Origin: Cupriavidus necator
GTDB taxonomy: Bacteria > Pseudomonadota > Gammaproteobacteria > Burkholderiales > Burkholderiaceae
Assembly (NCBI RefSeq): GCF_013141915.1
Contig: NZ_SROX01000007.1
Span: 1 to 64,000, forward strand
Direction: 5' to 3'
Length of the DNA: 64,000 bases
Shown here: piece by piece, positions 44,581-52,559 of the stretch
Position numbering within the stretch: position 1 is the stretch's first letter
How the letters are laid out: the number at the start of each line of letters is the position of its first letter
Notes under the pieces: generated by a model
The model's input: the letters and a program-made list of their open reading frames with translations, nothing else
Database searches by the model: none
What the model was told of the DNA's origin: nothing
Made by a program: the position numbers and the translations under genes

Positions 44581-46143
44581 ATGCTACCGAGCGCCATGTA
44601 TCCCGACCTTCTGGCCGACCTCGTCACCGATTTGCCGCACGCGGTGCGCCTGCAGCGGCTGGTCAGCGCGTTACGCACCCATTTCCGTTGCGGCGCCGTG
44701 GCGCTGCTGCGACTGGAGGAAGACCACTTGCGTCCGGTGGCGGTCGATGGCCTGGTACGCGATGCGCTGGGCCGGCGCTTTGCCGTGGGCCTGCATCCAC
44801 GCCTCGCCGCGATCCTCGCGCGCCGCGGGGTGACCTGCTTCCATCACGACAGCATGCTGCCCGACCCGTACGATGGCCTGATCGACGAGCACGTGGGCGA
44901 GCCGCTGCCGGTGCATGACTGCATGGGCACCCGGCTGGAAGTGGACGGACAGCCCTGGGGCGCGCTGACGCTGGATGCGCTGACGGTCGGCACCTTCGAC
45001 GGCGCGGCCCAGGCCGAACTGCAGCGGCTGACGGTGATCGTCGAAGCCGCCATCCGCACCACCCGGCTGGAGGGCGAGATCCGCGCGCTGCAGCTGGCGC
45101 GCGGCAGCCCCGACGCTGAAGAAGGCGCGGCCCCGCATGACGGCGGCGCCGAGATCATCGGCCAGAGCGAGGCCATCGCCAACCTGCTGCATGAACTGGA
45201 AGTGGTGGCCGACACCGACCTGCCAGTGCTGCTGCTGGGCGAAACCGGCGTGGGCAAGGAGCTGTTCGCGCACCGCCTGCACCGCCAGTCGCGCCGGCGC
45301 GCGCACCCGCTGGTGCACGTCAACTGCGCCGCGCTGCCCGAGTCGCTGGCCGAGAGCGAACTGTTCGGCCACGCGCGCGGCGCCTTCTCCGGCGCCACCG
45401 GCGAGCGCCCGGGGCGCTTCGAGGCCGCCGACGGCGGCACCCTGTTTCTCGACGAGGTGGGCGAGCTGCCGCTGGCGATCCAGGCCAAGCTGCTGCGCAC
45501 GCTGCAGAACGGCGAGATCCAGCGGCTGGGCTCGGACCGCCCGCGCCGCGTCAACGTGCGCGTGATTGCCGCCACCAACCGCAACCTGCGCGAGCATGTG
45601 CGCGATGGCTCGTTCCGCGCGGACCTGTACCACCGCCTGTCGGTCTACCCGATCCCGATCCCGCCGTTGCGCGAGCGCGGCAACGACGTGCTGTTGCTGG
45701 CGGGGCGCTTCCTGGAGCTGAATCGCGCGCGCCTGGGGCTGCGCAGCCTGCGGCTGTCCGGCGGCGCGCAGGATGCGCTGCGCCACTACCGCTGGCCCGG
45801 CAACGTGCGCGAGCTGGAACACGTGATCAGCCGCGCCGCGCTGCGCGCCGTCAGCCGCGGCGCGGAGCGCAATGACATCGTCACGCTGGAGCCGGCGCTG
45901 CTCGATCTCGACGGACTGGAGCTGCCACCGGCCACCCGCGCCGGCGCCAGCGAGGCCAGCCCGGCCGCCGTGCCGGCGCTGGCCGCGGGCATCACGCTGC
46001 GCGACGCCGTGGAGCAAACCCAGCGGGCCTGCATCGCGCAGGCGCTGCAGGACCACGGCGGCAACTGGGCGCAGGCGGCGCGCCAGCTGGGCCTCGATGC
46101 CAGCAACCTGCACAAGCTGGCCAGGCGGCTGGGATGCAAGTGA
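44581..46143 (+). CDS. norR: NO-responsive sigma54 activator NorR
   Basis: A 520-residue bacterial enhancer-binding protein. The N-terminal GAF domain (1-170) binds NO through non-heme iron; likely ligand residues are R74, D98 in DPYDG and C114 in HDCMGTR. The AAA+ domain (about 190-420) has Walker A GETGVGKE (220-227), GAFSGA (267-272) and Walker B GGTLFLDE (285-292). A Fis-type HTH ends it (NWAQAARQLGLDASNLHKLARRLG). The sigma54-contact loop reads GAFSGA rather than the common GAFTGA. The gene is divergent from norAB and activates it when NO is present. The ATG at 44581 gives MLPSAMYPDLL, and upstream in-frame codons run through the NorR sites. Confidence 0.93.
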   Translation: MLPSAMYPDLLADLVTDLPHAVRLQRLVSALRTHFRCGAVALLRLEEDHLRPVAVDGLVRDALGRRFAVGLHPRLAAILARRGVTCFHHDSMLPDPYDGLIDEHVGEPLPVHDCMGTRLEVDGQPWGALTLDALTVGTFDGAAQAELQRLTVIVEAAIRTTRLEGEIRALQLARGSPDAEEGAAPHDGGAEIIGQSEAIANLLHELEVVADTDLPVLLLGETGVGKELFAHRLHRQSRRRAHPLVHVNCAALPESLAESELFGHARGAFSGATGERPGRFEAADGGTLFLDEVGELPLAIQAKLLRTLQNGEIQRLGSDRPRRVNVRVIAATNRNLREHVRDGSFRADLYHRLSVYPIPIPPLRERGNDVLLLAGRFLELNRARLGLRSLRLSGGAQDALRHYRWPGNVRELEHVISRAALRAVSRGAERNDIVTLEPALLDLDGLELPPATRAGASEASPAAVPALAAGITLRDAVEQTQRACIAQALQDHGGNWAQAARQLGLDASNLHKLARRLGCK

Positions 46144-46285
46144 CCCCTTGCGGCTGCGCAGCGACGGCATGGCAAGTTGCCCCATTACCGCATAAGCTGA
46201 TCCGGATGCTCGCCGCAGGGCGGCATCGTCGTGTGCAGCAACTGCCGCCCACCGTGCGCACGGCCCACCACTGGAGATCCCCGTG

Positions 46286-46714
46286 ATGATGACCGCAACG
46301 CAAATCTTCTGGCCGCTGGGGTTCTGGCCCCTTCCTGCCGTGTTCCCCGGCATGCAGCAAGTGGAGACCATGCAGGCCGAACTGGCCGGTAGTTGGCGCC
46401 GCATGGCCGAACTGAATCTTGACTTCACCCGCACCATGTTCGAAGAGATCCAGTTCGACGCCATGGGCGCGCTGATGGAGCCGGATCCCGAAGCCCGCTA
46501 CGCGCGCGAGATCGCCGGTGAGTTGCCGCTGCTCGGCGGGCCGCTGCACTACGCTTCGGCCATGCTGGAGCTGTATGCCCGCGCCCAGCAGAAGTGGATC
46601 GACGGCTGGGGCCACCTGCTGACGCGGGGGCTGGGGTGGGACTGGCAAGGCCTGCAGCAGGACGTGGTCGACATTCCCTTCTGGCTGGTGCGGGAAACCC
46701 CGGGACGGACCTGA
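46286..46714 (+). CDS. Hypothetical helical protein, possibly phasin-like
   Basis: A 142-residue protein without signal peptide. A hydrophobic, Trp/Pro-rich N-terminus (ATQIFWPLGFWPLPAVFPGMQQ) is followed by long amphipathic helices (VETMQAELAGSWRRMAELNLDFTRTMFEEIQFDAMGALME, then HYASAMLELYARAQQKWIDGWGHLLTRG). The length, helix content and lack of catalytic residues recall small phasin-type granule proteins, but I see no defining motif. The ribosome binding site CTGGAGATCC fits the ATG at 46286 or 46289. It lies between norR and a GGDEF gene with spacers on both sides. Function not assigned. Confidence 0.6.
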   Translation: MMTATQIFWPLGFWPLPAVFPGMQQVETMQAELAGSWRRMAELNLDFTRTMFEEIQFDAMGALMEPDPEARYAREIAGELPLLGGPLHYASAMLELYARAQQKWIDGWGHLLTRGLGWDWQGLQQDVVDIPFWLVRETPGRT

Positions 46715-46906
46715 GCGGGTCGTGCTGCCGGCGCGCGGTTTGCCGCGCGGTAGCACCCGGCGCTGTTGCATCGGCGCACCCGCCGCCAAGCCAGCCATGC
46801 TGCCCGGTATCATGCTGGCTGACGAGACCGCGGAGCGCCGCAAACGGCGCGCGCCTGGCCGGGCGGCGGCACCAGCGCCCGGGTCTCGAGACGCGCGCCG
46901 CCTTCA

Positions 46907-48493
46907 ATGCCCTCATATTCGCTGGTTCTCCTGCTCACCGTCGCCGTGGTTGCCTGTATCGGCATGGCCATCGCCACCTGGCCGCGGCGCGACGATCCGA
47001 CCGTGCAGGCCTTCCTGGTGCTGGCCGCCGGCGCGGCCACCTGGAGCGGCGGCCGCCTGCTCGAGATCAGCTCGACCGACCTGGAGGGGCGCATCCTGTG
47101 GGCCAAGATCCAGTACCTCGGCATCGTTGCCGTGCCGATCGGCTGGCTGGTGGCGATGGTGCACCTGAGCCGTCCGCGCTACGTGGTGCCCTGGTCCAGG
47201 CTGTGGCTGCCGGTGCTGGCCGCGGTGGTCACCGTGGTGATGGTATTTACCAACGAGCGCCACGGCCTGGTGTGGCCGCGCATCACGCTGATGCCGCCCG
47301 GGGTCTCACCCGGCGCGGTATTCCACCATGGCATCGGCTATGCCGTGGTGGCCGCGTGGTCGTACCTGATGCTGGCGGTTAGCCTGTTTTTCCTGGTCAC
47401 GGCCGAGGTGCCCAACGGCGCCTTGTCGCGCCGCGGGCGCGCCATCCTGGCCGCGGGCCTGGCCCTGCCGCTGTTGGCCAATGTCGCCTACCTCAACCGC
47501 TGGACCGGCCCGCTGGGCGGCGACCTGACCCCGGCGACGTTCTCGCTGATGGCGGCACTGGTGTGGTTCTGCGGGCTGCGCACGCACCTTGACGATATCG
47601 GCCACTATGCCCGCCTGCGCGTGTTCGATGCGCTCAGCGAAGGCTGCGTCATCGTCGATGGGCATGGGAACATCGTCGAATTCAACCCCGCCGCGGCGCA
47701 GCTGTGGCCCGCGCTGCGCCGCGGCGACCCGCTGCCCGCCGGCTGGGACTCGGTGTTGCGGCCGGCCCCTGCAAGCGCCGAGGCCCACGGCGCCGACGGC
47801 GCTGCCGCGCCCTTCGTGCCGCCCGGTGCGCCGTTCGAGCTGACCGGCGAACGCGTCGCGCGCCTGGACGGCAGGCAGATGGGCAGCCTGCTGTTCCTGC
47901 GCGACATCAGCCGCTTCCAATCGCGCGAACTGGCGCTGAGCGCTCGGCTGGGCCAGACTGAAGAGCAGTTGTGGCAAGTGCAGGCGGACCTGGACATCGA
48001 CGCCCTGACCGGCATCCGCAACCGCCGTTACTTCCAGCGCGAATCGATCGCCGCCGTGACCCGCGCGTGCGAGCGCAGCCAGCCGCTGGGGCTGCTGATC
48101 CTGGACGTGGACCAGTTCAAGCAATACAACGACCTGCATGGGCACATGGCCGGCGACGATTGCCTGCGGCAGATTGCCGGCACCCTCAGCCGCGCGCTGC
48201 ACGGGGAGCAGTTCTGCGCGCGGCTGGGCGGCGAGGAATTCGCGGCGGTGCTGCCCGGCGCCACCCGTGACGAGACGCGCGAGGTCGGGCGCCGCATGGT
48301 GGCCGCGGTGCGCGAGCTGGGCATCGCGCACCAGGGCACGCCGGTTCAGCCGGTGGTAACCATCAGCGTGGGCGCGGTCTGGACCGTGCCCGAAGCGCCG
48401 CGGCTGGAGCCGCTGCTGCACCGCGCCGACAGCGCGATGTACCGCGCCAAGCGCGCCGGCCGCAACCGTTTCATGCTGGACGGCGACGCCTGA
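46907..48493 (+). CDS. Membrane diguanylate cyclase (7TM histidine-kinase-N type, PAS, GGDEF)
   Basis: A 528-residue membrane protein. Seven helices lie in about 1-225, with RILWAKIQYLGIVAVPIGWLVAMVHLS and LTPATFSLMAALVWFCGLR, as in HisKA_7TM/N-terminal domains that sense small ligands. A PAS-like part (about 240-335, FDALSEGCVIVDGHGNIVEFNPAA) and a coiled segment precede the GGDEF domain (about 360-525). The active-site motif is GGEEF in LGGEEFAAVLPG, and the DIDALTGIRNRRYF start and LILDVDQFKQYND metal site are complete, so c-di-GMP synthesis is likely. It stands alone. A link to the nitrogen genes nearby is only positional. Confidence 0.88.
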   Translation: MPSYSLVLLLTVAVVACIGMAIATWPRRDDPTVQAFLVLAAGAATWSGGRLLEISSTDLEGRILWAKIQYLGIVAVPIGWLVAMVHLSRPRYVVPWSRLWLPVLAAVVTVVMVFTNERHGLVWPRITLMPPGVSPGAVFHHGIGYAVVAAWSYLMLAVSLFFLVTAEVPNGALSRRGRAILAAGLALPLLANVAYLNRWTGPLGGDLTPATFSLMAALVWFCGLRTHLDDIGHYARLRVFDALSEGCVIVDGHGNIVEFNPAAAQLWPALRRGDPLPAGWDSVLRPAPASAEAHGADGAAAPFVPPGAPFELTGERVARLDGRQMGSLLFLRDISRFQSRELALSARLGQTEEQLWQVQADLDIDALTGIRNRRYFQRESIAAVTRACERSQPLGLLILDVDQFKQYNDLHGHMAGDDCLRQIAGTLSRALHGEQFCARLGGEEFAAVLPGATRDETREVGRRMVAAVRELGIAHQGTPVQPVVTISVGAVWTVPEAPRLEPLLHRADSAMYRAKRAGRNRFMLDGDA

Positions 48494-48500
48494 ACCGAGC

Positions 48501-48965
48501 TCACGCTGCCGTCCCGGCCCGCCCCGACATGGCGCCGTGCAACGCGATCAGCCGCGCCGCGGCCTGGCTGACCCAGGCGGGCCGCGGCGCGGCATCCAGC
48601 CAGTACTTGACCTCCAGCCCCAGCGCGGTATCGCCGCTGATCACCAGCCGGCGCTGGAAGAACAGCGTGTCGGTGTCGGCCTCGCCGCCGAGCAGGCGCA
48701 GGTAGTCCACCGCGCCCGCCCGCAGCGTCAGCGCCGGCTCGGCGTCGGACGTACCGCTGCGAAAGCGCCCGCCTTCGCAGCGGAATGGCACCGCCAGCTC
48801 CAGGTCCTGCACCGTCAGCAGGAAGGCATGTCCATCCAGCGCCGCCGGCGGTTCCAGCCAGCCGGCGCGGCGCGCGAGTTCCAGCGCGGCCACCAGCGGC
48901 AGCGCCCGGGCGCGGGCCGGCAGGCGCCGGTGCATGCCCGCTATCAGTTTGTGCAGCGCGCTCAT
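48501..48965 (-). CDS. ubiT: Anaerobic ubiquinone biosynthesis accessory factor UbiT
   Basis: A 154-residue SCP2-type sterol/lipid-binding domain protein (formerly YhbT). The central LDGHAFLLTVQDLELAVPFRCEGGRFR, DAEPALTLRAGAVDYLRLLGGEADTDTLFFQRRLVISGDTALGLEVKYWLD region is the SCP2 fold, with FFQRRL.ISGDT typical for UbiT. UbiT binds ubiquinone intermediates for O2-independent ubiquinone synthesis with UbiU and UbiV. It overlaps the ubiV stop by four bases, so the three are an operon in the order ubiU-ubiV-ubiT. Confidence 0.88.
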   Translation of the reverse strand: MSALHKLIAGMHRRLPARARALPLVAALELARRAGWLEPPAALDGHAFLLTVQDLELAVPFRCEGGRFRSGTSDAEPALTLRAGAVDYLRLLGGEADTDTLFFQRRLVISGDTALGLEVKYWLDAAPRPAWVSQAAARLIALHGAMSGRAGTAA

Positions 48966-49894
48966 GCCGGGCTCTCCCAGGCGATGCCGGGGCGGCCGTG
49001 CCAGTAGCCGTTGCACGGCTCGGCGCCGGCCGGCGCGATACCGCTGGCGCCCGCTGCGCGTTGCCCTGCGCGGACCTCCGCCAGCTGCTGCACCACGTCG
49101 AGCGTGCCGGCCGAATGCGGGCTGACGCGCAGCATCCCCACGCCCATCCGCGCCATCGCCGGCGCCTCGGCGCACAGGTCCAGGCAGGTGGCGCTCTGCG
49201 TCTGCACCCCGTTGAGGGTGAAGAACGCCTGCCCTTCGCCGGTGGCGGCGACCAGGCCATCGGGATAGTCCATGCAGCGGAATTCGCAACTGTCCTTGCG
49301 CAGGCGATGGTGGCGCGCGGTAAAGCAGCGCGCCGAGAACGCCAGCGGCAGCCGGCCCCAGACAAAGGCTTCCAGCTGGGTGCCGGCGGGCCGCGCTGCC
49401 GCCAGCGCGGCCAGCGTGGCGCCATCCATTTCCACCGGCGCGACCCAGCCCACCGCGCCCAGCCCGGCCAGCCATGCCAGCGTATCGGCATGGTAGGCAT
49501 TGAGGTGCGGGCCGCCGATGAAGGGCCGCCCGGCCATGCAGCGCACCGCGCCCAGGTCATTGGCCTCGACCAGGTAGTCATGCTGGGTGCAGACGCGCCG
49601 CATCCAGCCGATATCGGTATCGGACTCGACCAGCACCGGCGTGGACAGCACCACCTCCTTGCCGGCATCGCGCAGCATCTGCGCGATCTCGAGCCATTGC
49701 GCATGGCGGATTTCGTGGCGGCGCGTGCAGACCGTTTCGCCAAGATAAACGCGGTCGACCGGCGCGTCGGCCACCGACGCATAGAACTGCATCACGGTCT
49801 CGCGCGGCCAGTAGTACAGCAGCGGGCCCAGCGCGATGCCGAAGCCGGGCATCGCTGCGGCGTGCGGCATCGCGGCCGCGGCGGTGTGTGGCAT
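48962..49894 (-). CDS. ubiV: O2-independent ubiquinone hydroxylation protein UbiV
   Basis: A 310-residue U32-peptidase-family protein binding a [4Fe-4S] cluster. Core stretches are IALGPLLYYWPRETVMQFYASVADAPVDRVYLGETVCTRRHEIR, holding the first cysteine, and RCFTARHHRLRKDSCEFRCMDYPDGL with three further cysteines. With UbiU it hydroxylates the ubiquinone ring without O2, using prephenate as oxygen donor in E. coli. I take the ATG at 49894 because CGGAGCTTCCC precedes it. An ATG at 49936, seven bases from the ubiU stop codon, would add 14 residues and be coupled. Either start leaves an Ala/His/Met-rich lead not present in E. coli UbiV. Confidence 0.9.
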   Translation of the reverse strand: MPHTAAAAMPHAAAMPGFGIALGPLLYYWPRETVMQFYASVADAPVDRVYLGETVCTRRHEIRHAQWLEIAQMLRDAGKEVVLSTPVLVESDTDIGWMRRVCTQHDYLVEANDLGAVRCMAGRPFIGGPHLNAYHADTLAWLAGLGAVGWVAPVEMDGATLAALAAARPAGTQLEAFVWGRLPLAFSARCFTARHHRLRKDSCEFRCMDYPDGLVAATGEGQAFFTLNGVQTQSATCLDLCAEAPAMARMGVGMLRVSPHSAGTLDVVQQLAEVRAGQRAAGASGIAPAGAEPCNGYWHGRPGIAWESPA

Positions 49895-49940
49895 GGGAAG
49901 CTCCGTCAGGTCCATCGTGGCGGTCATGGCTGTCATGACG

Positions 49941-50999
49941 TCAGCGCCAGGGGCGGTCATAGGCGCCCTGCGTGACCTGGTCGCCTTCGGCATGGCGCCC
50001 CAGCGTGCCCTGCCACTCCTGGCGCGGCACGAAGCGGGCCGGATCGGCGCAGGCGGCGTCGATCGCCGCGCGCAGCACGCCGACCACATCGCCGACGTAG
50101 CGCGGGCTGCGCTGGCGCCCTTCGATCTTGATGGCAGCGATGCCCATGTCGACCAGCGCGGGCAGCAGCGACAGCGCGTTCAGGCTGGTCGGCTCCTCCA
50201 GCACGTAGCCGCGTTCGCCCTCGACCTCGAAGCGACCCTTGCACAGCGTCGGATAGCCGGCCGGCTCGCCGGGGGCGTAGCTGTCGATCAGGATGCCCGA
50301 CAGCCGCGCCTGCATGGTGCCGTCGTGCTCGGTCCAGCGCACCGCGTGCGCGGGCGAGCAAACGCCCTTGTTGTTGGGCGAATCGCCGGTGGCATAGGAC
50401 GACAGCAGGCAACGCCCTTCGGCCATTACGCACAGGCTGCCGAAGCCGAACACCTCCAGCTCGACGCTGGTCTGGCGCGCCAGCTTGCCGATCTGCGCCA
50501 GCGACAGCACGCGCGGCAGCACCACGCGGCGGATATTGAAGCGCTCGCGCATCAGTTCGATGGCATCGGCGTGCGTAGCCGAGCCCTGCACCGACAGGTG
50601 CAGCCGCAAGCCAGGATGGCGCCGACTCGCATAGCCCATCAGGCCCGCGTCGGCCATGATCACGGCATCGGCGCCCAGGTCCGCCGCGGCGTCGACGGCG
50701 CGGTGCCACTGCGCCACCGCGCCCATCTGCGCAAAGGTGTTGATGGCGAACAGCACCTCGGCGCCGCGCGCATGGGCTTCGGCCACGCCGGTGCGGATGT
50801 CGGCCTCGGTGAAGTTCAGGCCGCCGAAGTTGCGCGCGTTGGTGGCGTCGCGCAGGCCCAGGTAGACCGCGTCGGCGCCGTGCTGCAAGGCCATGCGCAG
50901 CGCCGCCAGCGAGCCGGCGGGCGCGACCAGCTGGGGCCGGCGCGGCGCGCACGTGGTCGCCGCTGGGGCCGCGGATGAGGCTTGGGGGGAACAGGTCAT
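49941..50999 (-). CDS. ubiU: O2-independent ubiquinone hydroxylation protein UbiU
   Basis: A 352-residue U32-family Fe-S protein. The TIM-barrel start QLVAPAGSLAALRMALQHGADAVYLGLRDATNARNFGGLNFTEADI is followed by LEVFGFGSLCVMAEGRCLLSSYATGDSPNNKGVCSPAHAVRW, which carries three of the four cluster cysteines, and GYPTLCKGRF with the fourth. The N-terminal 22 residues (MTCSPQASSAAP...) are a variable lead. It forms a heterodimer with UbiV in the anaerobic ubiquinone pathway. The gene heads the ubiU-V-T operon and is divergent from the nitronate monooxygenase-like gene, 273 bases away. It makes sense beside NO and nitrate respiration genes, which need quinone under anoxia. Confidence 0.91.
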   Translation of the reverse strand: MTCSPQASSAAPAATTCAPRRPQLVAPAGSLAALRMALQHGADAVYLGLRDATNARNFGGLNFTEADIRTGVAEAHARGAEVLFAINTFAQMGAVAQWHRAVDAAADLGADAVIMADAGLMGYASRRHPGLRLHLSVQGSATHADAIELMRERFNIRRVVLPRVLSLAQIGKLARQTSVELEVFGFGSLCVMAEGRCLLSSYATGDSPNNKGVCSPAHAVRWTEHDGTMQARLSGILIDSYAPGEPAGYPTLCKGRFEVEGERGYVLEEPTSLNALSLLPALVDMGIAAIKIEGRQRSPRYVGDVVGVLRAAIDAACADPARFVPRQEWQGTLGRHAEGDQVTQGAYDRPWR

Positions 51000-51271
51000 C
51001 GGTGATGGCGCCGGCGGCGGCGCGGGGATCAGGACAGCGGCCGATGCTAGCCAAGCGCCCGCAGCAGGGGCTTGACCGCGCGCAAACCGACGCCAACGCC
51101 ACCCTGGCCGCGCCGGGCTACGCCGGTCGGCGTAGGCCGATGGCAGATCACCCTGCCGGGGTTGACCTGAGGCAAACGCGGGCCCTTGCCGCTGTGCCAC
51201 GCTTGCGCGTCATCCCTGCGCCGGCGCCCCCCATGGCGGTCCGGCGCCCATCCTCTTCCGGAGACCCGTTT

Positions 51272-52435
51272 ATGAATCACCCCTGGCTCAAGCTGGGCGG
51301 CCGCCGCCTGCTGCCGATCGTGCAGGGCGGCATGGGCATCGGCATCTCGGCCCACCGGCTGGCCGGCGCCGTCGCACGCGAAAACGGTGTCGGCACCATC
51401 GCCAGCATCGACCTGCGCCACCACCACCCCGACCTGATGGCGCGCACCCGCGGCAGCCGCGACAAGCCCGCCATCGAAGCCGCCAACCTCGAGGCGCTGG
51501 ACCGCGAGATCCGCGCCGCGCGCGTGGCCTCCGAAGGCCGCGGCCTGATCGCCGTCAACGTGATGAAGGCCGTGGGCTCGCACGCGGCGCTGGTGCGGCA
51601 AGCCTGCGACAGCGGCGCCGATGCCATCGTCATGGGCGCCGGGCTGCCGCTGGACCTGCCTGAACTGACCGCCAATCACCCCGGGGTGGCGCTGATCCCG
51701 ATCCTGTCCGAGGCGCGCGGCATCGGCCTGGTGCTGCGCCGCTGGATGAAAAAGGGCCGGCTGCCCGACGCCATCGTGGTCGAACACCCGGCGCACGCCG
51801 GTGGCCACCTGGGTGCGGCCACCATCCAGGACTTGTCCGAACCGCGCTTCTCGTTCTCGCGTGTGCTGGTCGAGTGCCGCGAACTGTTCGCGCAACTGGG
51901 ACTGGCCTGGGACAGCATTCCGCTGATCCTGGCGGGCGGCATCGACAGCCACGCCAAGGTACGCCACTGGCTGGGCGAAGGCGCCGCCGCGGTGCAGCTG
52001 GGCACGGCCTTCGCCGTGACCGAGGAATGCGATGCCCATCCGGCCTTCAAGCAAGTGCTGGCCACGGCGCGGCCGGAAACGCTGCGCGAATTCACCAGCG
52101 TGGCGGGCTTGCCCGCGCGCGCGGTGCTGACGCCATGGCTGCAGCGCTACCTGTCGAGCGAAGCGCGCCTGCAGCGCCGCGCACGCGTGCGCGAGTGCCT
52201 GGAAGGATTCGATTGCCTGCAGGCCTGCGGGCTGCGCGACGGCATCGCGCGCATCGGCCAGTTCTGCATCGACCTGAAGCTGGCGCAAGCCGTGCGCGGC
52301 GACGTGGAGCGCGGCCTGTTCTTCCGCGGCCGCGGGGCGCTGCCGTTTGGCGAGGCCATCCGGCCGGTGGCCGAGCTGATGCACTACCTGTTGACGGGGG
52401 AAAAGCCGGCGGGGCTGGCGCCGGCGGCAGGGTGA
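51272..52435 (+). CDS. Nitronate monooxygenase-family FMN enzyme
   Basis: A 387-residue TIM-barrel flavoprotein of the 2-nitropropane dioxygenase/NMO group. PIVQGGMGIGISAHRLAGAVARENGVGTIAS opens the barrel. IVVEHPAHAGGHLGAAT carries the histidine and the HAGGHLG phosphate loop, and ILAGGIDSHAKVRHWLGEGAAAVQLGTAF the second FMN-phosphate motif. NMOs oxidise nitronates with O2, though many homologues have other roles. The C-terminal part adds cysteine-bearing stretches (GFDCLQACGLRDG) beyond the classical fold. The ATG follows CCGGAGACCCGTTT. It sits between ubiU and the NnrS-like gene, so a role in anaerobic nitrogen metabolism is suggested only by context. Confidence 0.8.
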   Translation: MNHPWLKLGGRRLLPIVQGGMGIGISAHRLAGAVARENGVGTIASIDLRHHHPDLMARTRGSRDKPAIEAANLEALDREIRAARVASEGRGLIAVNVMKAVGSHAALVRQACDSGADAIVMGAGLPLDLPELTANHPGVALIPILSEARGIGLVLRRWMKKGRLPDAIVVEHPAHAGGHLGAATIQDLSEPRFSFSRVLVECRELFAQLGLAWDSIPLILAGGIDSHAKVRHWLGEGAAAVQLGTAFAVTEECDAHPAFKQVLATARPETLREFTSVAGLPARAVLTPWLQRYLSSEARLQRRARVRECLEGFDCLQACGLRDGIARIGQFCIDLKLAQAVRGDVERGLFFRGRGALPFGEAIRPVAELMHYLLTGEKPAGLAPAAG

Positions 52436-52516
52436 CAGCACGCGCCGCGGGCATGGAAGCGAGCGACTGGCGAGGCCGGCAAATGCAATGGTGTCCGCGC
52501 AAGCCTGGCGTGCTCG

Positions 52517-52536
52517 CTCTCCCGCGTGCGGGAGAG
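52517..52536. repeat. Dispersed palindromic repeat, copy 2
   Basis: CTCTCCCGC / GCGGGAGAG, a 9-bp stem with a two-base loop, followed by a G/T-rich GGGTGGGGTGAGGG stretch. Same core as the repeat at 14939-14964. It lies between the convergent nitronate monooxygenase-like and NnrS-like genes. Confidence 0.7.
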
Positions 52537-52559
52537 GGGTGGGGTGAGGGCCGGAGTGC

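Noticed and set aside
46286..46714. Assignment of this gene as a phasin
   Set aside because: Helix content and size fit, but no defining phasin motif is visible, so it was left as hypothetical.
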